Below are positions 22,346 to 32,811 of a stretch of 64,000 nt of DNA, in pieces. The stretch lies in assembly GCA_027604505.1 (NCBI GenBank), contig JADIIX010000021.1:124001-188000 (forward strand). The letters are read 5' to 3'. The position numbers were made by a program, and so were the translations under genes. This DNA is from Gonapodya sp. JEL0774. Its lineage: Eukaryota; Monoblepharomycota; Monoblepharidomycetes; Monoblepharidales; Gonapodyaceae. The notes under the pieces are model-generated. The model saw nothing but the letters and a program-made list of their open reading frames with translations, did no database searches and had not been told where the DNA came from. How positions within the stretch are numbered: position 1 is the first letter of the stretch; each line of letters opens with the position of its first letter.

Positions 22346-22979
22346 TGATCAATAATTTGACAAACCGGAACTTCCACAAAGCGCTACCACGAAGCTCAAA
22401 CGCCAGCGGTAAGAGAGCGCGTTTCTCTTCTGTTCTCCTCTCTGTCGTCCTGCAGCTTGCCGTTCTGGCGTTCATAGGTTTACCCACCTCCAACTGCGCC
22501 AAACACCCAGACCGCCAGACCGCCGGCAGACCCTCGTATGCGAGTCCAATCAAGTCCACATGTATTGATAGCTCACGTGAGTGTAACATGGCCATTCCCG
22601 TCGGAGGGAACGGTGGGTGGCCAATTCCAGGCCACGGCGGGAGGACCCGTGTTCCCTACCCTGGGGTCTGCCCTGTCCGGACGGGAGACCATCCCACCGC
22701 GTGCGTCGGAGCACGTCGCCATCAGGATGGGGGGCGCTGGTCGGGACTGAGGAACCGCAGGATTGAGGAGACGCGGGACCGAGGATCCGCAGGACGGGGT
22801 GCCATCAATTGGCGAGCGGCGTCCACGTCGCGCACCCTGGAAACGTCGCGCTCGTTCTTTCATGGACGGGTGTGACGGCTAAAGGCTCGCCTTACGTTGT
22901 ACAGTTTGTTTGCGTATCAATAGAGGGAGAACAGTGTATAGACTAGAGGAGTAAAATAAAGGAGATGTTCGAGGGCATC
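22346..22979 (-). repeat. right inverted arm of foldback element
   Basis: Reverse complement of the left arm, with a few indels. Confidence 0.8.
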
Positions 22980-23042
22980 CCTTTTTGCATGTACGTAATC
23001 ATTCTAATTTTGTCCTCTCCGTTCGTGAGATATGTTTAGTGC

Positions 23043-23066
23043 GTTCACCATGACCCGATGGTGAAC
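23043..23066. repeat. perfect 9-bp hairpin
   Basis: GTTCACCAT and ATGGTGAAC separated by six bases. Could be a protein-binding palindrome or an RNA hairpin; no further evidence. Confidence 0.6.
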
Positions 23067-23121
23067 AATCATTCCACCAAACCTTCGCGACAGCTCCCGA
23101 ATCGAATGGAACCCACAACAA

Positions 23122-23176
23122 GAGTGTAAAGTATTACGCTTGCGGGCACAAGGAGTGTAAAGTATCACGCATGCGG
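23122..23176 (+). repeat. 31-base direct repeat, two units
   Basis: GAGTGTAAAGTATTACGCTT and GAGTGTAAAGTATCACGCAT begin 31 bases apart and continue with TGCGG in both. Confidence 0.75.
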
Positions 23177-23338
23177 TCAGAAACGTTGCTCACACTAGAC
23201 AACGGGAGCAGGCCTTATTGAGACGAGGGTACACTAACTTCAGAATTCGTTCATCACGGGTAATACTAGTACACACTTCTTTACGTCTGATGTTACTTGC
23301 AGCTCCGTACAACCATCGAGAAGAGACAAATAAATAAT

Positions 23339-24208
23339 TCACACTTTCGCAGGCGCAGGCGCCGAGACATGGCTGTCAGGGGAGACAGAACTTGTGTTTG
23401 TTTTCATCATCATCGTTCCGGAACGTGCCGTTGCAGAAGCAGAGGTCGCCGGCCCACTTTGGTTGGAGCCTTTTCCGGAAGCCGAGTTGCCACGTTCAAG
23501 CATGATGACGACCATTGCCGTGCCAACATAGATGGTAATGTTGTCACCCCAAGCTCTGCTGAGTCCCGACGCTGCATTCAGGACCGGAATCAACAACAGG
23601 AACCACGAGAGGCACCTCACGAGCACCAAGACGCCAACTTTGGATGCACGACTGTTGACATAGGCTGAAATGAACTTGGAAACCTCGGAGTTGTGGGTGA
23701 TGCGGATTCGCATCATGTGGCATGCGATCTGGACGATCAAGAAGGCTGCCAAGAGACCCTGAAGGCCCGTTGTTGCGGTGCCTGGAGTGCTTGTGAAGTT
23801 TTGAATCCAGTATGGTCCGATGGCGTTGTAGCACAGGAGAACTTCCCTCACAAAGGCCGTGAGGATGCTGAGGATGGTGGTGGCCCAGTTGACGTACTCG
23901 ACGATCCCTCTCTTTCCGACGACCAATTTGTCGCCAAACGTTGCCAAGAGCAGTGCTTCGGATGATTGAGTCAACCAACTGAAAGTTCGAGCGATGGCAT
24001 AGGTAGCTTGTGCACCGGTGGAGGCAGGGTCCATGTATGTGTAACCGAACATGAGGACAAATGTGAGCAAGTAGCCTGGTGCGATCACTCTTCCGGACCA
24101 AGAGAGGAGAGTGTTTGTCTTGTTGGAAATCATGAGCTGGTTGTGCACGAAGGCGATGGATGCGGTGACCAATGTCGCACATCGAGTCATTTGAGTGACG
24201 GTCGTCAT
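23339..24208 (-). CDS. seven-transmembrane protein, unknown family
   Basis: At least 289 residues in one exon. Seven hydrophobic segments follow in order, among them VIAPGYLLTFVLMFGYTYM, LQGLLAAFLIVQIACHM and VLVRCLSWFLLLIPVLNA, then a ~50-residue Ser/Ala-rich tail with SASGKGSNQSGPATSAS. The frame stays open and coding-like upstream to about 24340 (EALHAVKFPANFNLFPFQV), so the true start is probably in an earlier exon. The first helices would then follow an extracellular N-terminus. No DRY/NPxxY or retinal lysine motif is seen. Might be an orphan receptor or a fungal 7-TM family of unknown role. Confidence 0.65.
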   Translation of the reverse strand: MTTVTQMTRCATLVTASIAFVHNQLMISNKTNTLLSWSGRVIAPGYLLTFVLMFGYTYMDPASTGAQATYAIARTFSWLTQSSEALLLATFGDKLVVGKRGIVEYVNWATTILSILTAFVREVLLCYNAIGPYWIQNFTSTPGTATTGLQGLLAAFLIVQIACHMMRIRITHNSEVSKFISAYVNSRASKVGVLVLVRCLSWFLLLIPVLNAASGLSRAWGDNITIYVGTAMVVIMLERGNSASGKGSNQSGPATSASATARSGTMMMKTNTSSVSPDSHVSAPAPAKV

Positions 24209-24340
24209 GGTGACAAGCTCGGTTGGACTATTCGCGTAGAAGATGGGACAAGACCTGAGAGTAACCTGGAAGGGGAATAGGTTGAAGTTTGCGGGGAACT
24301 TGACGGCATGCAGCGCTTCGGTTGTGATGGACGCTTCAAA

Positions 24341-25276
24341 CCTACCAGCGGAGGGCGGATTTTTCGCAAGAACGGGTAGAAATTGCAGGGGGGTTTCGCA
24401 CAGAAGATGAGATGAGTGCCATGAGTGCCTGAATCGCTGCCTTCGCCTTGAGTGTGGAATTCAGGGTTTCAGGTAACAGAGCGAATGGACTGGATCTGGT
24501 GCTCTGGTCCGAATATAAAACAGTGTTTCTTAGCGAACACCTACCGAATACTGCTGTATGCACCAGGTGTTCATCTGCAAGGGCGGAGACATACCGTAAT
24601 AGTGAAAGAGATGTTGACTCGACAAAAGTTGCCCGATGAGGACACTTTCATTCCGTCTTTCTCCGCCCCGTTTTGATTTCTGTAATTAACTCATTTGATT
24701 GTGTGTGTCCAGTAACGACAAAAAATACCAGGAGAGCACAGGGAAATCGCCATGATATCCAAGGATAATTCCATTGGGGACGGAGTTGCCCTTTACGCGC
24801 TCATGTACTCTTATATCTCGCGAGCCTTCGTCGGACAGATGCGATAATAAAATGCATAATCCTTGAACGGATAATAGGAAACCAAGAACAGTTTTGGTGT
24901 GTCCGGGTTCTTGGGTCGGGCGAACCTGGGCCGGTGAGTCACCGAGTACCCAACGCCGGAGGCGGAGAAAGGTTTTAGACACCAGCGAGCGGCCGATTTC
25001 TGCTGAACGACAGAGCGAACAAAAAAAGCACAAAGAAAACTGGAACGAGAAATGACGTCAGAAGGCGGCGGAAGTGGAATTGCCCCCATGGAGCTTGGAA
25101 ACCGACACTTCTGGCTCTGACTCAAGGTGGAACATCATTCTTCCTCCAACTCCAATATAAGAGGGACAAAGAACCCGCGTTCACTTCAATCTCAGATTTG
25201 TTTTCCTTTTTTTCTGTTTCACACGCTTTTGCGCTTTTTCCATTCCCGTTTCCCACACCAAATTAATTTCAAGTCA
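24341..25276. other. intergenic between divergent genes
   Basis: No supported gene apart from the likely upstream exon of the 7-TM gene. The last 150 bases are the promoter and pyrimidine-rich leader of the diflavin reductase-HCP gene. Confidence 0.4.
25152..25163 (+). promoter_or_regulatory. TATA-like element upstream of the reductase-HCP gene
   Basis: CCAATATAAGAG about 120 bases before the ATG at 25277, followed by a T/C-rich leader. Suggestive only. Confidence 0.3.
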
Positions 25277-28200
25277 ATGCTCACATCTTCCCGCGCTCCC
25301 ATCTCCCGCTCGATTCTGATCCGCGCATCGGCGACATCCTCCCTCCCGCTCAAACCTTCTCCCATTTTGCCCGCTTCTCCGGTTTCAATCGCATCGAAAT
25401 CGACCGGATCCCGCCGTTTCAATGGAACCCGGACTCCCCTTGCGCACCTGGCAGGTCGGATCCCCCACCGAAACGGGTTCGCAACGCAAGCTTCTCCTGC
25501 CGGCGCTCGCCATTCCAGTGCACAAGAGACATTGCTGGTGCTCTATGGCTCGCAGGTGTGTATGAGATAACGAGGTGGTGCGGTGAAATCAATGGAAATG
25601 GACTGGGAGGTCGGACTTCGAAGTTCCCCCGCGTGTCTGAGTTAATACTTTGACTTTCCGGACGAAACCCATGCGATCCTCAAATTTGATCGCGTTTTGA
25701 ACTCCGCGTCATGGAATTGATGTGCCCGAACCTTTTTGGCGTCACCTCCGTGCTTCGAAACCCCGTAACTTGCGTCATGTGGCGCCTGTACCTCTTTTTC
25801 TCTCCTTTTGGGGGAATTTTCCTCCATCTTTGTTTCCATTCTAACCTCATGACTTGCGTATCTTCCTCCACTCTCGCCTTGAATTTGTACCCCGCCTCTT
25901 TCCTTCTCCCCACTACGCCCGCCCAACCCCACTTCGCAATCCCCCTCCACCCTCAGACCGGCACCACCGCCTCCTACGCCCAGACCCTCGCCTCGTTCGC
26001 CCGCTCGCGTGGCATCGCCGTGCGTGTACAAGATATGAAGGCCTTTACGGACCAGTGGGGCACCCAAGGGGTCGTCAAGGGATTAGCCAAGGAGGGAAAC
26101 GTCGGTGGGTTCGACTTTTTTGCTTTGTTGTTTTGTTGGTTGCTGGGAGTGAGCGTGGACAGGGATGGAACGCGGTGTGGTGTACATGATCGGGTCCTGA
26201 GATGTGCCGTGAGGTGGAGGAATTGTATTCTCCGCAGTGTTCCCGCCCTGGTCCGCTTGGAATAATTTCAATGAACTTTTCTGACCATGAACGTTGCCTC
26301 TGTTTCTATCTTCCCCTCCTCCCATCCAGTGTTGATGACCTCGACGTTTTACAACGGTGTGTTCGCATGTTCTCTGTCTGTTGATCACTCTCACCCACTG
26401 ATCCACCTTTCCTCGCACGCACCTTCCCTCACACAATTAGGAGAGTTCCCGGATAATGGTACGGGCCTATATTTTCGCTTGGTCGTTCACACGATACCAA
26501 TGCGTACTTGAACACCACTCGCTCCAACCACCCGTAGCCCTATCGTTCTGGACCGCACTGTCCAAGGCCGATCCATCCACCGCACCGGCGTTGCTGGCCA
26601 ACACCAAGTTTGCCATCTTTGGCTTGGGAAACAAGTCCAACAAAGTAATTGACGGACCCCACCGTTTTGCATAGCATGATCACCGCACGCAGGCTCATCG
26701 CAAAACTCGACCAAATTCATTTTCCGCCTTCCGATCGCTCGATCCTGACACGATCCGTGCCTGACCGTTACCCACCACGCCAAACCCATCCCACAAGTCC
26801 AACTTCAACCTCGCCGCGCGCCGTCTCGAGCAGAGGATCAAAGAACTCGGTGGACGGGAATTTGTTCCGGCAGGTGTGTGTTGGTGTGATTTGCAGGATC
26901 TACTGCTCTGTCGCCTCGTCCCACATGCTGAGCTGACTAATCGACCCCTCACACGTCGCGCATTCCACATAACACCAGGGTACGGCGACGAACTGGCCGC
27001 CTCTTCCCACGAATCATCCTTCCGCCCCTTTTTGAAATCCATCTGGTCCGCCCTGTCCGCCTCGTCCACCGCCACCTCCCTGCCGTCCTCCTACACCGTC
27101 TCACCCGCTCCCCAGGGTGCAAAAGACGATACCGCTGCTGCTCGTGGCGAAGGCTTCAGGGAGGTGCGCGTGACGGGGAACAAGGTGTTGTCGGGGAAGG
27201 GAGTGCAAAGGGAGATCAGACTCGTTTCGGTCGCGGTGGAGGGAGGAGAAACTTACCCCTTGGCGGGTCATGTCTTGGTAAGTTGAAAGATTTCTTGAAT
27301 TGTGTTTCCTTCGGCATTCAAGATCAAGGCAAGATCAAGGTGTGAATGAACCTCTCGCTGTTCCACCTAGGTTTCCGTTCCGAACCCTTCCAGCTTGGTC
27401 TCGCGCGCCATCAGAGCACTGGCCCTGGGTCCTACCATCACCCCGACGACTCTCCTCTCCATCACCCCGACCACCGCCTCGTCCTCTTCTCCCCTACCCG
27501 CTACCACCACCCTCTCCTCGCTCCTCACACACCACATCGACTTGCAGGGGTTGGCGACAAGGAGCTTCTTGGAGGCTCTCAGCGTCGTGGCCACAGATAA
27601 GAGGGAGAAGGAAAGGTTGCAGGAGATCGCAGAGGGGATGGGAGGAGTAGGCGGAGATGGGTACGCGAGGTTGACCGAAGGCGAGGTGGGTGTTGCGATG
27701 GGAGGGCGGCTCTCGAGTGGGTGGCTGAACGGTGACTTTGTACCGTTTTCTCGGTAGATCTTCTCTTATGTCGATGCTATGGAGATGTTCCCTTCTGCCC
27801 GACTCTCGATCGACCAGTTGATGTCTATCGTGCCACGGATACAACCCAGGTGAGCGTCTCGTCAGGACTGAGAACCCTCACTCGAACGATGCCGGTTCTT
27901 GTTCACGCACGTGCTTGATGTGCTCGCTCTAAACCTCCTCACTCCTCCCACGCATAAAGGTACTACTCCATCTCTTCCTCCCCGCTCGCCCAACCCTCGG
28001 CCATCGACATTATCATCTGCAAAGACGTGTGGCCCACACTCTCCAACCCCGAGAACAAGTTCCAAGGGTTGGCTAGCAGTTACCTGTCTGGGTTGAAGAA
28101 TGGGGACAAGGTGCTGCTCAAGTGGCAGGAGAGTCCGGTCAAGGTTGATGCGGGGACAAAGGTCGTGGCGGTAGGACTAGGAACGGGCATCGGTGTACCC

Positions 28201-31200
28201 CGTGGCATTTTGCAACATTTCTCGGCACTCAAGAAGCAGGGGAAACCCGTCGTGCCGATGGAATTGTTTTATGGGTTCAGGCATGCTGAGAAGGATTTGG
28301 TCCTCGAAGATGAACTGCGCGGGTATGAGACGGAGGGGTTGTGCACGGTATGCTGTTTGAAACTACTCAGTTCACAGACAGTGGTGATTCACACACTCGC
28401 ACACTGGCACTTTGCTTTTTTCAAAACGCATGCACCATCTCAGCTCTCTTTCTCCGCCATGGATCAAGGCTCTCTCGTTACTGCAGCTATCTCCAAAACT
28501 CCCACTGTTGCCTCTACACTGCTCGACAACAATGGAATATTCCTGTACACCGGCCCGGGTGGCGTCGTTCCCCAAGCAGTGGAAGTAGCCGTGCAAGAAT
28601 CCATCGCTACTACTCGCTCCATCCACCCGCAATCGGCGGCATCGGAGCTCGCTGATCTCAAGGCTGACCCGTCCAGGTGGATTGTGGAAGCGTACTCGAG
28701 GGAAGCGGATGTGGAGAATCTCCTCAAGTCTTACACCACCAAGTTGGACTCGGAGAAGCCGCTGGCGAGCGTGTTTGAAGGAAGTAAGATGCTTTGCTTT
28801 CAGTGCGAGCAAACATTCCAAGGGAAGGGTTGTACCACGTAAGTTCTTGTTCTTGGAGAAGAATGTATAAACAGATAAACCAGAGTTTATGAAACAGGGT
28901 CGGTGTGTGTGGGAAGACTCCAGAAGGTTTGTTTTTCTGCGCTTGTCGCTGTCAGCGCATTCTGACCTGTCCACACACTCTCTCCCTCACTAGTTGCCGC
29001 CCTCCAAGATCTACTCGTTGACGTTGTTAAGCGCCTCGGCTGGGTGAACCACCAGATTCGAACTCTTGCGGGCTCCTCCAGTGGTCTCAATGACTCCTTA
29101 CTCAACGCGGTCAACAGCCGCGAATCGGACAAGTTCACCATGTTGGCGTTGTTCTCGACCTTAACTAATGTAAACTTTGATCCGGCATCGATCAGGGACT
29201 ACATCGTGAATGTTCGGTGAGTACAAATAGTCCCATCTGATTCGTTTGCAATGTGTGACCTGACCTCCTGCCCAGATATCAAACTGCTGCGCGCACGAAA
29301 GTCTACAACGACCTTTGTAAATCTCTCAACGTTGCTCCAAACACATGTCCGATTCCTGACCTCTCTGGGAATCTCACGGATCCCGGTGCCCTAGCCAAAA
29401 AGGGTGAACTTGTCGGCGTCCTTGCAAAGTTCCGCACGGTGAAGAACGACGTAGTGGTTGGATTGGCAGAAATGTTAGTGTACGGTCTCAAGGGAGTTTG
29501 TGCCTACGGGGACCACGCGGTGCTTCTCGGAGAGGAGGACGCCAGAGTTTTTAACTACCTCAACGAGGCACTCGCGTTCTTGATCAGTCCTGAGAGTGCA
29601 AATTTGGATGCGGTAGTGCAGATGCTGCTTCGATGTGGTGAAGCGAACCTCATCACCATGGATACACTCCATCGCGCGAACACAAAGCGTGAGTTGTGTG
29701 GGAGCATTACGATCGCGTCGCTTTATTGAAACATTTTGTACCTTTCAATGTCTACAGACGGCGCTCAGTCTCCCGCTTCCGTGACGGTGGGACCGACTCC
29801 TGGAAAGGCAATTCTGATCTCTGGTCACGACATGAAATACCTGGAGGAACTCCTCGAACAAACGAAGGGAACAGGCGTCAACGTGTACACACACGGCGAA
29901 ATGCTCCCAGCGCACGGCTACCCCAAGCTCCGTGACTATGGGAACCTCGTCGGACACTTTGGCGTTGCGTGGCAGAGGCAGAGTAAGTCTCTCAAATTGG
30001 TTGAACATGAAATCTTGTGATGAATTTGACGCTTTCCCATCGTCTGCTGTCTTTTGACTCCAGCCGTGGAATTCCCGCACTTCCCGGGTCCAATCGTCAT
30101 GACCTCCAATTGTCTGGTGCCACCCAAGGATGATCTCAAGGACAGAATATTTACTGCTGGGTGAGTGTTCGGAAGCCGCGTTCCCGTTGCTGAGCCATCA
30201 CCATCATCTCTTGCTTAGGGCGGTCGCGTACCCGGGATGTCCAACAGTCGACTCCAGCAACTACGACTTTTCCGCTGTGATCAAGAAGGCACAGGAGATG
30301 ACAGGCTTCAGGGAAACCGACACCGAGTTCACGTATCCCCTTGATCGTGAGCGCCATTGTTAGGTGCACGAGTTTTCGCACCGAATCTGATCAATACGTC
30401 TTTCTCTGAATCACATCAGCTTTCGGCAAGCCCGCCAAAAGCTACAATGTCGGTTTCGCGTACGAAACCGTGCTTTCCGTGGCCCCGCAGGTGATTTCGG
30501 CGATCGAGAAGGGCGACATTACCCGGTTCTACTACATTGGGTGAGAGATCTCATGTGGTTTGGTTAGAATTGTCGGATACTGAATTCTCCACTTGATTGA
30601 CAATACTAGAGGGTGCGACGGGTTTGAGGGAGAGCGCAACTACTGTTCGTACCACGTAATTCGTGGGTCTGGGTCATCGTAAGCTCACTTTCTCTTCCAT
30701 CAACGTCATACAGACACCGAACTCATGGAAAACCTGCCTCCCACATCTGTGGTCCTCACCTCTGGGTGCGGAAAGTACCGGGTGTTGGGCGATAAGCTCC
30801 AGTATGCGACGATTGGTGACACCGGGATCCCGAGATTGCTCGATTTGGGCCAGTGCAATGACGCGTAAGTGTGTTGTTTGATCACGTGACTATGGCCGGG
30901 TTATCAGAGTTGTGGTCTTTAGATACTCGGCGATCAAAATCGCAGTTGCCTTGGCTGAGCATTTCAAGTGTGGCGGTGAGTCAAAGGCCGTGGCTGTTTC
31001 GTTCTCACGGTCATGGAGTCATTCATGGTGTTGTTTTCGATTAGTGAACGACTTGCCTCTCAACCTGGTCGTTTCTTGGTTCGAACAGAAGGCCGTCGCC
31101 ATCTTGCTGACACTTCTTCACCTGAATCTGAAGGGCGTAAGTTGAAGTGCTCGGCGTCCAATATTTTGAACCTTTTACAAACTCAGCTCACTGTTTCCAC

Positions 31201-31337
31201 CTGAACAGGTCCGAATCGGTCCCCGCCTTCCAGCTTTTATCCGTCCAGCAGCATTGGAATTCTTGGTGAAAACTTTTGATTTAAAGGCCATTGGAGATGC
31301 ACAGGAAGATCTTAAGGCGATGACTGGACAAAACTAA
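25277..31337 (+). CDS. diflavin NADPH reductase fused to hybrid cluster protein (HCP), mitochondrial-type presequence
   Basis: A single protein of about 1,250 residues. Residues 1-~80 are Arg/Ser-rich and free of acids, as in mitochondrial presequences. A flavodoxin domain follows ([37 protein letters not shown]), then an FAD domain with RYYSISSS and an NADPH domain ([18 protein letters not shown]). A ~33-residue linker in the same exon leads to the HCP start MLCFQC at 28789. The CX2CX8CX5C pattern marks class I HCP. Hybrid-cluster ligands are all readable: [39 protein letters not shown] and SWFEQKA. HCPs reduce NO or hydroxylamine or transfer nitrosyl groups and need an electron donor; here it would be built in, using NADPH. 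At least 15 introns show true integration in the fungal genome. Confidence 0.92.
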
Positions 31338-32140
31338 CGCCACGAGGGAGGAGAATCTGATCTGCATGGAAAAATTTAATTCGAATAATGCACTGGTAGA
31401 TATCGCATGACTTGACATGTACAGTCTGACTCAAAGACTTTCCAATATTGAAATCAAAATTGCCTTTGACAAATGGGTTCAAGAAATGTCAAACAGCACT
31501 GTAGAGACGCGCGACAAGTACATGTAAAGTAAATTAAGCGAGAGTGCCGATTGGCAGTGTGTTCCTACAGTAGCTTCTAATACACCACGCCGATTGTTCA
31601 TTAAGTTGCACGGCATACAACTCTTCCAGCCGCACTATTAAACGCGCAGATCTGCGGTCGAAGGGCCTGGATCTGTTTCTTGTCCTTTGGAATCCTTTGC
31701 ACAGGCCGCGTGCACACGCAACCGTTGTCCACATACCCAGGTGCGCAATTATCACAGCATGACTATTGCGACAGTGATTTGGCAATAATCAGACATTGAC
31801 GTTGTGCGTACGTCACCGGGACGGGAGGTGGGTGGGAGGGGGGGGGGGAATAAGAGGTGGGATGTGTCCAACAAACAAAATGGACAAAGTGTCATTTTCG
31901 CCACGACGGTCCAAAGTCTGGTCAAGTTTGCCCTCACTGTTCCAAAGATAGTCCGTATGCAACAACTTTGAAGGGGGACAGAGAGTGAGATTTTGAAGAC
32001 ATGATGCGAGGCATAGAGGCGGACACTCACCATCCTTGAGGTTTCCAGTATGTGTTTAGGTCAAGCCAACAAGCAACTCCGTCATCACGCCATCCTGGCT
32101 GGCATTTTTGCAGGCAATAGACTGGCAGACGGGTCAATCG
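31338..32140. other. intergenic with repeat B copy 1
   Basis: No gene seen other than the repeat at 31530-31790. A poly-G/GGGTGGG tract occurs at about 31825-31850. Confidence 0.45.
31530..31790 (-). repeat. dispersed repeat B, copy 1
   Basis: Minus strand matches 59535-59795 plus strand at about 70% by eye over ~260 bases: ATAATTGC..ACCTGGGTATG, GGACAACGGTTGCGT and CCAAAGGACAAGAAACAG / ACAAAGGAGGAGAAGCAG. Both copies keep an open frame with LGM.TTVA....KG.QR.R.RSR.F..RSA in common, so a decayed coding element is possible. Confidence 0.7.
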
Positions 32141-32578
32141 TCAATCCACGAAAGGGGGAACATAAATCGCAAACCACGAACAAGCCGGATTGGAATCACT
32201 GGTTGCAATTAGAGGATCCTCGAAGACAACTTCGTATCCAAAAGGACACTTCTCGACTAAAATCGATCAATCACGTCACCAAAAACTATGTTCGTTGCTT
32301 CAGCGGATGGTATTCACGAACTCACGACAGAACAAACGGTTGTCGCGGAGTGTAAACACTTTGAAGCGATCCGGGGAAGAACACTCTGCTGACTCTCCCG
32401 TTTTCAAATCTGTTTTCAATATCGCAGCAGCATAATGCCGGCCGTGAACGACTATCAGGAACAGCCCGATGACCACTGTCCAGACTGTTCCGATCACGAA
32501 GCTCTGACGAGTCCTGCTTAAAGGTGAGTTCATCTGGTGGATCGATATCGCGAATCGTGTGGATTTAGAGCTTTTCAT
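32141..32578 (-). CDS. small single-pass membrane protein, two exons
   Basis: Exon 1 (32326-32578) and exon 2 (32141-32256) are joined by a 69-base intron with GTGAGT donor and TTTTAG acceptor; the total is 123 codons including stop, in frame. The start at 32578 (MKSSKST) is the nearest ATG. A transmembrane segment SFVIGTVWTVVIGLFLIVV lies at residues ~33-51, followed by a luminal or extracellular part with a cysteine cluster (RLFCLEKCPFGYEVVF) and an aromatic tail (CSWFAIYVPPFVD). No family is recognised. The splice join restores frame and gives a sensible sequence, which supports a real gene. Confidence 0.55.
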
Positions 32579-32811
32579 AAATACGGATGCGTCCGTTATT
32601 ATTGGCACCGCCACCGCCGCAGCCACAGTGGACTGGTTGAGTATACTTGTTCCCCTCCTCCCTATTTTTTTTCTTGTTCTCGTCCATCAATTAATTTTAT
32701 GCAAGGAGGGAAGAAAACGAAATCTGGTTCCCTTGCACGAGGAGAACGTTCGTGAGAATCGCTATTAATCGTGTCGCTATATTTGTAAGTGAATGAATAA
32801 ATAATGTCTTC

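Larger units (their letters stand above)
21082..22979. mobile_element. non-autonomous foldback / long-TIR element
   Basis: Two inverted arms of about 620 bases (21082-21705 and 22346-22979) flank about 640 bases of unrelated interior. The arms match by eye at roughly 85-90%, with GTAAGGCGAGCCTTTAGCCG, GGGATGGTCTCC, CAGGGTAGGGAACAC and CGGTTTGTCAAATTATTGAT readable in both. No transposase is visible inside, so it would depend on a trans-acting enzyme. Element ends and target-site duplication could not be fixed. The ORFs within the arms mirror each other and are not real genes. Confidence 0.8.
22980..23338. other. intergenic with small repeats
   Basis: No gene. Holds a perfect hairpin (23043-23066) and a 31-base direct repeat (from 23122), listed separately. 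Confidence 0.5.

Noticed and set aside
21141-22875. ORFs of 70-250 codons in the foldback arms, similar to each other
   Set aside because: They are the two arms read in matching frames; no known domain, start contexts poor.
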